DNA of 43,805 nucleotides from Perkinsus olseni (taxonomy: Eukaryota; Perkinsozoa; Perkinsida; Perkinsidae), in NCBI GenBank assembly GCA_013115135.1, contig JABANP010000445.1, positions 1-43,805 on the forward strand, given 5' to 3'. Every line of letters begins with the position of its first letter. Within the stretch, counting starts at the first letter, position 1. Below the pieces are notes generated by a model. It was not told the DNA's origin. It saw nothing but the letters and a program-made list of their open reading frames with translations, and did no database searches. Both the position numbers and the translations under genes were made by a program. Positions 31,831-43,315 of this stretch are shown here, in pieces.

Positions 31831-34129
31831 TAGCTATTCGAGTAATACGCCCGGAGTATTAGCTATGCACGCATGCACAAGACTACCGAAGCGGATGCCG
31901 ATGAGTAACACTTTCCCTCCGAGTAGAGAAGTAAGAGATGCTGAGATGGAAAGAGAGAAGTAACGAACGCTATGGATTCTCCGTCGTTGCTCTTAGTCAG
32001 CCCAAGGCGAGAAGGAGTGTGAAGTCTTCTAACTTTCCTTCTAAGCTTTACCCTTTCGAGGTGGGGATAAGCGCGCACGCATGCACAAGACGATCGGCGC
32101 ATAATGAGTAACAGGCCGCTAACCCGCACTCATATCTACACAAGCGATGGCGCGCGCCGCTATTGCTCAATGAACTCCCACCGCGCTAAGATACGTAGCC
32201 CATGAGTGTGTATTGTGGTTGACGAACATGGCTGATACGCGGTGTGCGTCCTACTGCGCAGCCCTATAGCCGAGCTTTTCCTCGAGTTCCTGTTCACGGT
32301 AGTTTAGTCGGTCCCCAGGTGAGGCGATCTCCCGGCTTTCGATTGAAGTGCTTTACGCTTTCCGGATCGAGTTGATTTGGGAGTCTCTCTCGTGGGAGAG
32401 GCTCCTTCCGAGTTCGGATAATCGTAAAACCTGATCAAACCAGCTCGAGCGCTTCTCTCACGACCCCTCCACATTGGAAGCCATCCCAACCTCATCAGGA
32501 TGCTCGTTATTGTATCATCATCGCGCACCATGATTGTGCGCTTCGTGCGTGGCAGCGTCGTAGTGAGATGTTGCAGTACTCGAGTCAGTCAATGCGCTGC
32601 TTCTACATAGCGGTCGCTTCAGCTTTCATGAGTAGTAATCGCCGCCGCTCCAGGTGCAGCGTCTTCGGACGGCGGCAAACGTCAGAGCTCGTTACTCGTA
32701 TCCTTCTTCAAAGTCTTGCAAAGAAGGAAGAGGACAAACAATCCACCACCGTTGCCCCGTGATGCGAGCAGACGTGGAGATGGTCGCCCTCGCCAGCAGC
32801 CGTCGAAGAGGTGCGTGCGCTGGATCGGTCTTATCTATCAATCACTGTCCATCCTCTGGGTGGTGATCGTGACCGATTCTGGGCCTAATTCGGCTTGAGA
32901 AAGGAGCCGCAATGTGCTGAATGTAGCGGGCGAGTTGGGGAGACCGACGGGCTGCCGTATTGAACTGGCGCTGGCGTTGTCCCTCGCATCTCCTCCGGCG
33001 ACGGCAAGTACTGCGCCGGTTAGGCGGGCTTCTCTTGTGAGCGAAGAGTTGACTCAAAAGTGCAGACGGAGAGTCAGCAGCCTGTTGGGAGGAGAAAACG
33101 TAGTCACATACGTTGAATATCGCAGTGACGATGGATTCTGACGTTGATGAATCGGAAGACGAAAAAGTATGCGCCGTTTTGACGGCTGATTGAGGGCGAT
33201 CCTGATACTCAGGTGAGTGCCTGTAGTCAGCCGCGAGGTTCTCGATTATGAGAGCGCTACTCAGCATCGGCGTTTGATGTCGAGTCGGCATATGATCTGA
33301 CGCCTGGCGCACAGAGGCCTCTCGGCGGTTCCCGATGAACAGGATAGGACGGGATGCAACCCGCATCCAAGAGGGTCCTCCGGTCGTCGATTGATTTGTG
33401 AGACGGTCGATGACGACTTGCCATCAGTGATCAGCTGCGGCTCCGACCGACAATACGGCGCGGTTACCCTGGCATTACGAGGAGACGCTGGAGAGCCCTC
33501 GAAATGGTGCATGAAGTGATGGGAGTCACTAGGAGGAGGAGATCGAGGCCAAGGCTAGAGGTGAGATGCACAACGATATGCTCCTTTCGAGAGCCCACCG
33601 CCCGCCGCCGTCAGGTTGAGCGCTGCGCTGCAGCAGCGTGCGCTTCGAGGCGTGCTACGAGACTGTAGGGACACGCACGCCACGCTCCCGATTGAGACTG
33701 TTGTTGACGAGGTGCGAAAAATTATTTCTTTTCTGAGGTACTCCGTACCCGAGCTGGATGCATCCGGACAAAGCTTGCCGACGCTTAAAGACGGGCCGTA
33801 GACCAGACCACGCGGACTACTGATCAGTCCACCATGAGAGTGCTTACAGTCGATCCTCCGGAGGAGTCGTGAACCGCGTCACTACTTTAATCGCCGAAAA
33901 TGAGATCCTTCTTCCTCGTGCAGCAGAGTTCCAAGGATGAACCGTACTGTAAATGCGTTAAGGAGATGCCCGGTTTTATCATGAAGCATCATCCCGAAGA
34001 GAATTTGCCATTTTCCATATCGAGACTTCGCACGTACAGTAGCCGTTAGCTGCTGAGCCTCGCCGTGTCGTTTTCGGCGCTGGAAGGATTTTGCTCTGTT
34101 GTAGACTCGGCGAGGCCGGAAAGGAAGGA
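31831..34129. other. Spacer and possible 5' region of the MutS gene
   Basis: CGCATGCACAAGAC recurs at 31870 and 32079. Dispersed block A copy 2 lies at 32462-32790. An acidic plus-strand stretch (GATGGATTCTGACGTTGATG... encoding DVDESEDEK) near 33130-33167 could belong to the N-terminal tail of the MutS protein, but I cannot connect it through splice sites. No other gene supported. Confidence 0.35.
32462..32790 (+). repeat. Dispersed duplicate block A, copy 2
   Basis: Partner of 23366-23620, same orientation, about 9.1 kb away. It carries small insertions relative to copy 1 (for example CGCTTCAGCTTTCATGAGTAG near 32610-32640). Confidence 0.85.
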
Positions 34130-36104
34130 GGTGAGAGGCCACTGCGCGCCAATGCTCTTGCAGTCACTGGGAGAGCAGAAGGCGAAGCGCGTGCACGAGA
34201 TCTGCTTTGTTCAAAGGTGGGCAAGTTCCCACGAGATCTTCTACTACGACGCGGTCTTCGCTCAGGGCCGCCTGCAGCTTGCGTTGGATTAAGGAGGAAT
34301 AATAAAAGCCACATGTTGGCTTCCCGGAGGTGAGCGTTCGTGCGGATTTGAGCTCTCCGTGATAGGCGGCGGTGACAAGAAATATGGCAGGACCGTTCCG
34401 AGAGTCCGCGGTGGATCCTCCCACGAGATCGAGCGAGATGCCGCCTCTTCAAGATGTACCATCTTTTCACGCAATTCTCCGAGTGTCACTGCGGGAGCGG
34501 TGTTTGCCGCTGAGGTGTCGCTGTGTCGCAAGTACAGCAGCATAGCTCGTTAATGCAGGATACCGTACAGTGGTGGTCGGGCAGGTTGCAGGAGGGTGGG
34601 GAGACGAACAAAGGCCAGGGAAGGAAGAGAGCGATGCCGTGGTGAAGAGAGAGGCCTGCCAGGTGGGCTGCCGGATGGCAGCGTTGCGCGTTTCTAGCAT
34701 CACTCCGCGGCAGTCTAGCCTGTCGAAGGAGTGGAGCTTAAAAGAGCGAAGCTGACTCGTCAAGAGTCGCTTGATCATCCAACCGTCCCCGATCTGACGC
34801 CGATCGAGTGGAGTGCCATCCCAGGATCCTGGGATGGCCTCATCAAAGTCGTAGCGATGAGGTCGTCTCACTTGGCGATGGTCTCTGTCGTAGTGGAGAC
34901 CATCTGCGCTGCGTGCGCTTTGTCCGAGGCCCACTCCGCCAGGGACCGTTGTCGCATGAGGTCGATGCTGGAAGAGAGTCGCCGTCCCCAGCTCAGCGCG
35001 GCTACGCTCAGCGTAGCCTCTGTGGTTCGGCAGGACGCTTCCGCCCGTCCGCAAGGTACGTCGTCGACCACCCACTCTCCTGAGATGGTTGAGCCCTCGC
35101 TTCTGTCAGGCTCGCTGGGTGAGCGTCTCGTCGTTCGGCTGCTGCGTATTGGTTGACTGTGCAAACCTCCGCACTCTCAGAGTATGGCTGGATTCGAGGA
35201 ACAAGTCTGACCGTCAGCTCCTGCGTTCGATTTTGATTCACCCTGCAACCAGAGCTGCTGGCCGATAAAAAGTAGGTCGTCTGCGGTCCCAGGAAGAGTC
35301 TTGAGGCCTCTGTAGGCCGCTGGCTCTCAGTGCAGCTGATACTGATGAGAGGAGAAGCTGATCGTCTGCATTTGCATCGAGGAGAAGTCGACTGGGCGGG
35401 ACGACGCTGTCCTTTTAAAGGGAGAATGAGGCGTTTTAATGCTTCGTGATGTGGCCATCTCGCGCGATGTTGTTCCTGGAGGAGCCCGTCTGGTTCTCGG
35501 TCCGGTCCTGCGGCGATTCAGGTGCTGTCGGGCGCCTCATCCTGACTGGGCTCTGAGCTATGGCGATAGTTGCAGAGGGTGAGGTTCATCGTCTGTTACG
35601 CAAAACTTTTTGACTGGAGGCGAGAGGAACTAACTAGTTTTGGGGATTTGAGTGCTTTAGTAAAGCTTTTATGTTTTGCCTTCTCGCCGCGCTTGGCGGT
35701 GTCGAACGTGGCCCATGCTCAGAATCCATACCAACAGCGGTGCATCGCCTCGTGCAGAGTCTCGCGGTTCCACCAACTGTCACGCAGTGGCAGCACTGGA
35801 CGCCGACACGGATCTGTAGCTCGAAGCACGGCAAATGTGAGAGAGATGTACTGCTTTTGTGGTGAGCATCCTCGTCAGGAGGATGAACCGCTGCCCGTCA
35901 AAGAGCGTGCGGTGCCGTCCTGGGCCTATCTGCAGCGGCGATGCTTTACGAAGCGGTAAGGCACGGAGAGCGTCGCTTGTCCGCGGCGTTCTCAGGGGTC
36001 GCGCTCGGTTATAATCGGTTCTGCTCTCTACTGTCCTCTTGCGCCACTGAATTCAGGTGACGTCCGCCACTTGGGAGAGGCTGGAGTACATCTGATGCGG
36101 GCAG
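34130..36104 (+). other. Frame-broken 5' half of the MSH6-like gene
   Basis: Family landmarks occur in the expected order but in changing frames. SKVGKF (34214-34231) is one base out of frame with HEIFYYDAVFAQG (about 34230-34268). KPHVGFPEVSV follows near 34300-34332 after in-frame TAA TAA. A possible TAGAVFAAEV lies at about 34488-34518. SKVGKF/YYDAV and HVGFPE fit the MutS-I mismatch-reading domain. The frames cannot be joined by GT-AG introns that I can see. Whether this is sequence error or real decay is open. Palindromes lie at 34815-34838 (even) and 35000-35018 (GGCTACGCT-C-AGCGTAGCC). Confidence 0.5.
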
Positions 36105-39100
36105 TGCTGGTTTGATACTCGACGCCAATGCTTTGGAGCAGCTCGAGGTCCTTCGGAGTGAGTTGCTGTCCATGCCTCCGACGGAGGCTTTGGGGTATCT
36201 TCTCCTGTAGATACCGATGGTAAGTTGGAAGGCTCCTTTGCTGGACCACCTAGACCACACTGTGACTCCCTTCGGCAAGCGCATGCTGCGGCAATGGGTG
36301 TGTTGTCCGATGAGAAAGAGGGTGGACATCGATAGAAGACTTGATGTTGTGGACTGGCTCCTGGAGAGGGGAACTAGTCTCGTAAGCTGGGACTTCGAAC
36401 AATCCGGCTATCCACCGCAGGATCTCGACGCAGATATGACCACTTCCATCCGGGGACTAATGGTGGTTTTTTGTTGCCTCAGCCTCGCATGCTGCACATT
36501 TTCATTTCCGTTGCTGAGTGTCGCTGCCGCCGCGTAGCATGTGGCCCCAGTCCGTGACTGTATTATAGAGATATTTTATATTACTTTTATCGTAGGTTGC
36601 TATTCTTATCATAACTCTTTTTCCATACTTGTATTAGTCGTTTCCTCATCTTATATACTCGCCAACTCTGATGTAAGCATTGAAGTTAGACTCAGCCGTA
36701 CTTCGAATGCTGTCGTAATAGTCAACATAATAATACTTTCCTATTTTTTGATGTTGAATATATAAGATAGAGCGCATCCATGCTTCTCATCGCCTCTCTA
36801 AGTCGACCCATCGCAGCGTCTCGGCTTCAGCGAACTCCGCTCGAAGATGGGTAAACTCGCCGGATATCGAGAGAAGACAGAATAGAGTGTTCGCCCCTCG
36901 GCCTGCAGATGGAAAGGAAGGCCGTTCTCTACGGTGAAGTACTCCGTTGCTGAGCTTGAGAAACTCTTCCACTGCTTGCGTGGAAGGTGGAGTCGTCGCG
37001 TATAGCACAGTTCATGGAGCTGTTGGCCGCCCTGAAGGAGGCCGACGACAGCCTTGCTAAGGTAGGCCTAGTCTGCACGAAGGATGGTAGTTTTATGTGC
37101 TGACAGCATAGTGCTGTTTTTGGCTCTGGGAAGGTTCGCGATGGCGGCGACAAACTGCCGGCATTGCTGGATGAGCCTCGTTCCCGTGGGGAGCTCGGCC
37201 ATGTCGATGGTATCCTGGATGAGCTAGGCAGCAGAGTACAGGGCAGTGAAGCTACAGGTTACTCTCCGTCTCCGGGTAAGCTCTAGCGGTGCGCCAGTGC
37301 GGACGCAAGCTTCTATGCTCATGTTTTACGCTCCAGAAGGGATTTACTGGGTTGATTAGATTTTGCAAGGGTGAAGTTGGAGAAGATTCGAATTCGGAGG
37401 AAAAATATGTGCATCACGCAAACTGATAGTCTCATAAAAATTTTCAATTTTTCTCAGGAAATTTTTGGAATCTGTACAGTCGTCGGGTTCCATCCTCAGG
37501 ATGCTATCCGGCCTACGACGAAGCCAGGTCGAAGATAGCGAGTATCAAGTCCGATCTACAAGAGGAACTGAAGAACATCTGCAATGATCATCTTAAAGGA
37601 TGCAAAATGCAAGAGGCGAAGTTCGTCAGCGTTAAGTACAGGTAGACGGGTCTTAAGCCTGGACGGTCCAATGCAAGCAGCCGACGGCGGTCAGGTACGA
37701 AATCGAAGTTCCTGAGCGTTGTGCGCCGCGGAACTTAGAGGAGCATGGTCTTGAGGTCTCCAGTACGAGGAAGGGCTTCGTCAGGCTTCTGTCGCAGGAG
37801 GTGGGCATGCACTGCGTAGTGGGTTGGAGAAGGTGCGCGCTGCTAGATACGCGAAATGACAGATGAGTTGGAGAAGACTGAGGAGCAGATGAAGGACTGC
37901 CTCTACCCCTTCATGGCACAGCTTTTCAAGGACTTCCACAAGCACACCGTCCGGCTGCAGGATATGGTAGGTGGCACTCGTCTCGTCTTTCCTTCGCCGG
38001 CGAAATTTTGATGTTAGTCGATCATGGCGAAACTGATCGATGTTAGGTTCAGAGGCTGGCTACACTCGATTGCCTGCTCGCGCTTTCGGAGGCTTCTGGG
38101 CCCGGAAGTGGGCCCATGTGCCGGCCGGAGATCCTCGACCCGGCAGACTTCCCTGTTCCAATCCTAGACCTCCAAGACGGGCGCCATCCGGTACGGCATT
38201 GACTAGCAGGCCCGATACGTGACGCCCTCATGCGGTGTAGGTCCAGGAGGCTGTCTTAGCGCGATCAGGGAGAGAGTTCGTGGCTAATACCGTGGAGATG
38301 GGCGTTCATGGTAGCCCGACCACGCTGCTGGTCACCGGTCCTAATATGGGCGGCAAAAGTGAGCCTGATGAGAACACTGAATGCTACTTAACTTGAGCCA
38401 TCTCGCCCTACATTACACTGATGAGCAACATTTGGGCTTCAAAGACTGACAAATGTCGAAGTGAAGTCGCTGGCTTGTTTCGCTTCTTATAGCTATCCCG
38501 TACTGCATAACGAGTATATAATAGGTATATGTACTTTCCTTTGTGGATTAGCTAGCAGGTACCGTCCTCCGTCTGAGTGCTACCGCTGTCATCATTGCGC
38601 AGCTGGGGTGTCGAGTGCCGGCGTCATCGTAGGGACGGGGCCAGCTGCCCCTCGGAACCGCACCTCGGCGGAGAGAGAATCAATGCGCTTTGAGGATTTT
38701 CCTCTCTGATCGTGTGGCAGTCTCAGTTTTTAGGTTCCGTTTGACACCAGTAGATCGCATCTTCACAAGAATCGGGGCCAGAGACTCGATCCTCGAAAAT
38801 AAGAGCACCTTTCTCATCGAGCTTGAGGAGACCGGAGCCGTCCTCCAACACGCCACGAAGGATTCCTTGGCAGTCATCGATGAGCTTGGTAGCGTCATCC
38901 AGTCCTTTCTGAAACTCGAATCGACTCAGGCTGTCACTTCGGAATCATCGTTCTGGTGATGGCCCATATTAGCTTGTGTTCATCATATCTCGGCCATTGA
39001 GAAGACCGACCGCTTGTCACCTTGGATATAATACTATTTCTCAGGGCGTGGAACGTCTACCTTCGACGGTGCTGCCATCGCTCACGCCGTTCTTGAGAGG

Positions 39101-39655
39101 GTCTCGGAGCACATCGGCTGCCGTGCACTATTCGCCACTCACTATCATCAATTAGCCGAGGATGAAACACTCCTCAATACTGGACTGTAAGGGCCTTCTG
39201 CTGTCCACACCTTTCAACCTGCATCAGCAGTCAGCGTCCGACCGTGCTCTGGTCTCGGCAGATACCATCAAGCATGCCTCGTGAACCCAACCACCCGCGA
39301 AGTGACCTTCCTCTATAAGTTCACCAAGGGTCGTTGCCCGCAGAGCCATGCCATGCACGTAGCGAAGATCGCTGGATTACCTGAGGTCGGTTTAGGCCGG
39401 GAATTTCGGGGGCTCATCCTACTATGTTCGACGACGATGCTGAAAGATTGGCGATGCGTCGAGGGTGTTACGACCGTTCATAACGGTCCGTTATGGCTGC
39501 CCGTCTAGAGCTAGCGCTGTTGTCAGGTTATAGTGGAAGAAGCCAGGGAGATGTCAGCAGTTTTCCACTCTGCTGTGAAGTCGTCGGCCGTCCCGTCTGA
39601 TGACGAGGCCCTTGGCAACTTCTATGATTCTGTCAAGCACGTTGTAGCTTTTTGA
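36105..39655 (+). CDS. MSH6: MutS homologue, MSH6 type (3' half, 15 exons)
   Basis: Mismatch-repair ATPase subunit that pairs with MSH2. Exons I can join: 36105-36147, 36211-36381, 36817-36938, 36987-37061, 37134-37275, 37500-37641, 37695-37800, 37847-37966, 38047-38190, 38241-38358, 38559-38628, 38734-38888, 39045-39186, 39262-39385, 39527-39655 (TGA). All introns are GT-AG, 46-435 nt. Visible: lever/core [28 protein letters not shown], Walker A GPNMGGKS (split across the 38358/38559 junction), [10 protein letters not shown], Walker [15 protein letters not shown], and [25 protein letters not shown] marks MSH6 rather than MSH2. The exon at 36817-36938 carries two single extra bases (near 36859 and 36896) that shift the frame inside an otherwise clear PDIERR...GLQMERK match. 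The start lies upstream, in the broken part. Confidence 0.87.
36174..36188. repeat. One-base-centred palindrome inside an intron
   Basis: GCCTCCG-A-CGGAGGC sits inside the inferred 63-nt intron 36148-36210, so the pattern is not confined to intergenic DNA. Confidence 0.85.
36382..36816 (+). other. Large AT-rich intron of the MSH6-like gene
   Basis: Inferred phase-0 intron. The donor is GTAAGC after codon CTC; the acceptor CGCAG before CGT is less certain. Bases 36545-36770 are far richer in A and T than the surroundings, with TATTTTATATTACTTTT-like text. Nothing coding is supported. Confidence 0.55.
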
Positions 39656-40219
39656 TTTTCTGCTGCGTCTTAACTTATTGTGTTGGTCGCGAGTGGGAAG
39701 TGGCCAACTTATATTCCGATACTGGAAGGCTGCTATGAGTCATAACCTATGATGCCTACAGTACGCACTATTTGAAGAGAGCGGTATATCTCAACGCGAG
39801 AACTCCTTACTACTACGAGAACTAAGACGAATTACTTTCTCAAACTTTGAGCTCATACTCTCATGAACACAGCACTGAAAGGATATTACCGAGTGAGACA
39901 CCACGAAACGTTTATTCGGACAGTACCAACTCGGACACTTGAATTGCCCGGCCATACCGTTTCGCGAACGGTTCGCGAAAATCAAGCTCATATGGTGACC
40001 GGCTCCGGAAGCTCCATGCTATGGTGGGACATCCTGGGCGGAAGTACCTGTCCGTCTGAAGGCAGTGGAGTATCCAATACTTGAGGGCGTGCTGTGCCTC
40101 ACTTGCACGTTCCAAGCTATACAACAAGTACGGCGATAAGCAGCCGTTCTCATGATCTACTGATCAATTCTCTACCCAAGCCTTCACCTGCGAAGTTCAA
40201 TTCGAAGTTGATTTCCTAT
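39656..40219. other. Spacer downstream of the MSH6-like gene
   Basis: Short open frames only. A GGTTCGCGAAA / CGTTTCGCGAACGG inverted word occurs near 39958-39978. No gene supported. Confidence 0.35.
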
Positions 40220-40703
40220 CGGTATGTGCCTGGTTCGGTTGGCACTGTACGAGTTTATTGGCGAGCGAAGTGCCAGTGTCTCAAGTGGTCATGTCCGAAT
40301 TGGACCAGGCCGCCCAGCCGTTGTTGTCCGAGCTGCCACCGACTCAGTTGGCAGTGTTGTAATCTGTGGTGTACGGGATCATGCCTTGTACGAGTTGACC
40401 ACTGTCCGAATTGGCACTGCCCCAGTTGGGATACACCCCTTTGGTAGGGCTTTGACTCCTGCGCACCGCTTTCGATGTGGTTTAGCAACCTTTCCGGAGT
40501 GTGGCTGTGGAGCACCGGTTGGTGACTTCCGCCACTACTTTCTGTCGCGTCCCTACTTGGCACCTGCACGGAAGAGGGTGGCTGCGGGAGTACCCTACCA
40601 TCTCTACAAGATTGTGACGGACTTGAAGCGCCGTAAGGCCTTCATTCATTTACGGCGTATTCACACGAGGAAAGCTGGAATGGCTCAGCTGACTTGCCGC
40701 TGA
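40220..40703 (+). mobile_element. Probable non-LTR retrotransposon 3' remnant
   Basis: An open frame ends in RFRCGLATFPECGCGAPVGD, FRHYFLSRPYL, and then a basic tail. This resembles the zinc-binding C-x-C...H ending (HYLL.CP) common at the C-terminus of LINE polyproteins. Upstream, GTCCGAATTGGCACTG-like words recur (about 40290-40430), which suggests decay or repetition. No reverse transcriptase core is present. It could also be a chance match. Confidence 0.42.
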
Positions 40704-41211
40704 GGTCATAAACCCTTTCAGAGTAGGAGACAGAGCGCAGGTGGAGCCGCGACACCTGTACGACAATTTCTGACGTCACTTGACGATGTTACACGGTGTA
40801 GCCAATGCATCGAGAATAGCTTAGCCAAGTGGTTCACAGCTCACCACTCCTGGTGCACCTTCTTCGACGAATTTACAAGGCCGCGAATGACTATAAACTC
40901 ACTACCGCCTGTAGCTGCGCTGTCCTATCACGGGCTCGAGTGTACGTTCAAATGTTGATACGTACGGGTGTGGGGCACGCAAGCGCGGGGGAGGATGCGA
41001 TGAGTAATCGCGAGAGCAATCACAGCGCGGTAACGCTTCTGGGCTCATGCTTCGTGCGGACGGCAGTAGCGCCCTCTGCCTCGTTGAAGGCAGCTCATAC
41101 TGAGAGACCGGATAGCCGAGTTTTCTCGGCCACTCAGTTTGCTACTGCCTCGAAATCTTCGACGCCGTCGTCGGCGGCTAGTAGGCTCGCTAGCCCGCTG
41201 TGCCAGGATAA
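40704..41211. other. No supported gene
   Basis: A long open frame crosses this stretch into the next gene in a different frame. Its translation is Ser/Ala-rich without motifs, so I treat it as spurious. Confidence 0.4.
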
Positions 41212-41268
41212 CAGCACCCACGGCATCCTTGCTCTTCAGGTTTACGACAGCCCTTGTCTTCTCCTTCA

Positions 41269-41427
41269 ATGCGCTTCGCTATCCTCATGGTCGCTGCTAC
41301 CCTCATGGCCACCTTCGGTCTCAAAGTCGATGCCTCGCCGAGAAAACTCAATTGGGGCGGATGCCCTCCGACTTGCCCTCCTGGTTACCACTGTGGCTGC
41401 GAAAGACACGGCTGCCGTTGCGAATAA
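41269..41427 (+). CDS. Small secreted cysteine-rich peptide, 52 residues
   Basis: The ATG at 41269 opens MRFAILMVAATLMATFGLKV, a signal peptide, probably cut around DAS. The mature part is short and Cys-rich, with six cysteines at residues 32, 36, 42, 44, 49 and 51 (spacing C-x3-C-x5-C-x-C-x4-C-x-C), and ends in TAA. Such spacing fits a disulfide-bonded exported peptide; I do not recognise the family and assign no activity. A paralogous segment occurs at the right edge of the window, with shared upstream sequence (GGATAACAGC/CGATAACAGC, CTTGCTCTTCAG, CGACAGCCCYTGTCTT), which supports it as a real unit. Confidence 0.68.
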   Translation: MRFAILMVAATLMATFGLKVDASPRKLNWGGCPPTCPPGYHCGCERHGCRCE

Positions 41428-42034
41428 AAGTGTTATTCATCGTCACAGCATCTATCAGGGATAGTTCGTATCCTCCCCAGTGATGGACGTGGCTAGAACG
41501 TCGAGGCCCCCCTGTTGTCCGACTTTTCCTTTCTACGCTCGGTTAGCTGCCCTGCTCACCATTGGACAACCTGTCAGACGGCGCTGCTCTGATTTTCCCC
41601 AGTTGCCCAACTGCTCTCCGATGGCGGAATGAGGCAACGTTTGAGAGATGTTCCCTCCCTGTATGGTGAAATATCGCTGCTCATTATGTAGTATTCACTA
41701 GTCGGAATAGTTTATATCGGCATCAATCATGTTTTTTTTCGTCTGTAGTCACGCTCTAGGTGATGCGAAAAGTTTTGCTCGGGCCGAGCCATGGCCAATA
41801 GTCCAACTTTTACCTTTTAATCGGGTCGTCGACGGCCTGGACTACATTTGATGGCAGTGCTTCGAGATTCCGCATTTAAGCCTCCTCCATCGAGTTGGAT
41901 AGTACTGCGTTCAGTCCATCGAACAATATAATGAATCTCGTACCGCATCCAAGGCAGTGCATCGAGAAATCGATTGTACACATGGTACAGCATGGCAGCC
42001 TGGCTGCCCTAAATGCCTCAGTGGGCTCCATCAG

Positions 42035-42134
42035 AACTTCTGATTCAGAAGTTAGGGGCTCCGGAAGAGTTTGACCGCGAGTAACTGTACCGGCACTATA
42101 CCCAGGGTCTCGCCTCTCAAGTTGAGAGTCTCAA
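42035..42134. repeat. Palindrome and triple alternating repeat
   Basis: AACTTCTGA-T-TCAGAAGTT lies at 42035-42053. At 42115-42134 TCTCAA-G-TTGAGA-G-TCTCAA is the same hexamer three times in alternating orientation with one-base spacers. Confidence 0.9.
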
Positions 42135-42445
42135 CAGATGGTCTCGCGGATAGACACATCCCGAGAATCATGGAGAGACTCCTCTCTTCTCTGGCAGAAT
42201 GACTAGTATTCACGTCCGTACTGGTATCCGCCAGTGAATCGCGGCTAGTCCCCTTTGCCACAGTCTCCCGGATGGAACCGTCGAGGTTCAACCGTGGTGA
42301 GAGTCTGCCGGCGGTGAAGCAAGCCCCGGCTATCCAGCTCAGAACTTCGTGCGGTCCGATGGCCCAACTTGACTAGATACTCGATTAACCACTCGGCGAG
42401 CGTCGCGTTACGGATCGAGTATGCTCCCTCGAAGTACGGAAGACA

Positions 42446-42470
42446 TGCCGGCGCCATAATGGCGCCGGCA
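42446..42470. repeat. 12-bp perfect palindrome, one-base centre
   Basis: TGCCGGCGCCAT-A-ATGGCGCCGGCA, centre at 42458. Confidence 0.93.
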
Positions 42471-43041
42471 GGGCCGTCACTGTCTCGCGGGTCGGGCTAA
42501 TACAACGGAGTATGCATGCGTGTCAGCCAGGCTTTGCCTCTACAATCGCACTCACTTGATTCCACCTTCCACGATTAATGTACAGTGCGGGGAGCTCCGA
42601 TGCGCAGCCTGCGAGTATGCAATATTTCCCTCTTCCTAGCAGTCTCCTTGTCTCGCCATGAGTTCGTACTCGGCCGCACGCATGAGCTCGGACGTTCTTC
42701 GCCACCAGTGATCGTATACGCGACGGAGAATTCAATTCTGGCGGGCTTCAACGTGAGTGGAAGCTGCAAGTCAATGCGAGCTCGCAGCGCTGATTGTCCT
42801 CATCCGGATCCAGAGAGTGTACGCACGTACGAAGCGACGGAGAAGTCGAGAATGAAACCTCTGACTATGAGGATTGGGATGGGGACACCGAAGCACTCGT
42901 ACCTAACCGCAACGTGCTGAGGGGGGCTGCCCCACGATAATATGTTGGAGAATGCGGATTTGCATCCACAGTGATCTGCTCGAACTCCCGCGGAGTCAGC
43001 GGATGGCACCGGACCAAACGAGCTAGAGTCTGGAGTCTGGT

Positions 43042-43096
43042 GATAGGGACGGCAGGGGAACTTCTGTCAGACAGAAGTTCCCCTGCCGTCCCTATC
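43042..43096. repeat. 55-nt perfect palindrome, 27-bp arms, one-base centre
   Basis: Arms 43042-43068 and 43070-43096 match at all 27 positions around a single A at 43069. The arm begins GATAGGGACGGCAGGGGAAC. Immediately to the right, AGACAGA-A-TCTGTCT (43100-43114) is another perfect one, built from the same GACAGA word as the centre of the first. Confidence 0.96.
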
Positions 43097-43315
43097 TTCA
43101 GACAGAATCTGTCTTGGTCACCGAAGCTCGCCGCTAGAGATGCAGCGAACACGAGGATATTCAGAGTCTGAATTTCAGACGCAGAAGTTGTGGAAAAAAG
43201 GAGATGAGATCCTGATGAGAAACAGAGATAGATAAATGCTGTGAGCGCTGCTCCCGCTTCCTCACGCTAAAAGGGCAATCTGCTTCAACTGCAATTCTCG
43301 CCAATAACCGGGAAT

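Noticed and set aside
36217..36246. Frame reading DGKLEGS before LLDHLDH, implying an extra T in the MSH6-like exon
   Set aside because: Splicing from 36147 to 36211 gives a continuous frame ([16 protein letters not shown]) with no frameshift.
40829..41464. 211-codon open frame overlapping the small cysteine-rich gene
   Set aside because: Ser/Ala-rich without motifs or paralogue support. The short frame has a signal peptide and a second copy.
42585..42920. Open frame with a hydrophobic N-terminus and VYATENSI, recalling the secreted family ending VATENTIYV
   Set aside because: The match is a few residues only and the rest does not align, so chance is likely.
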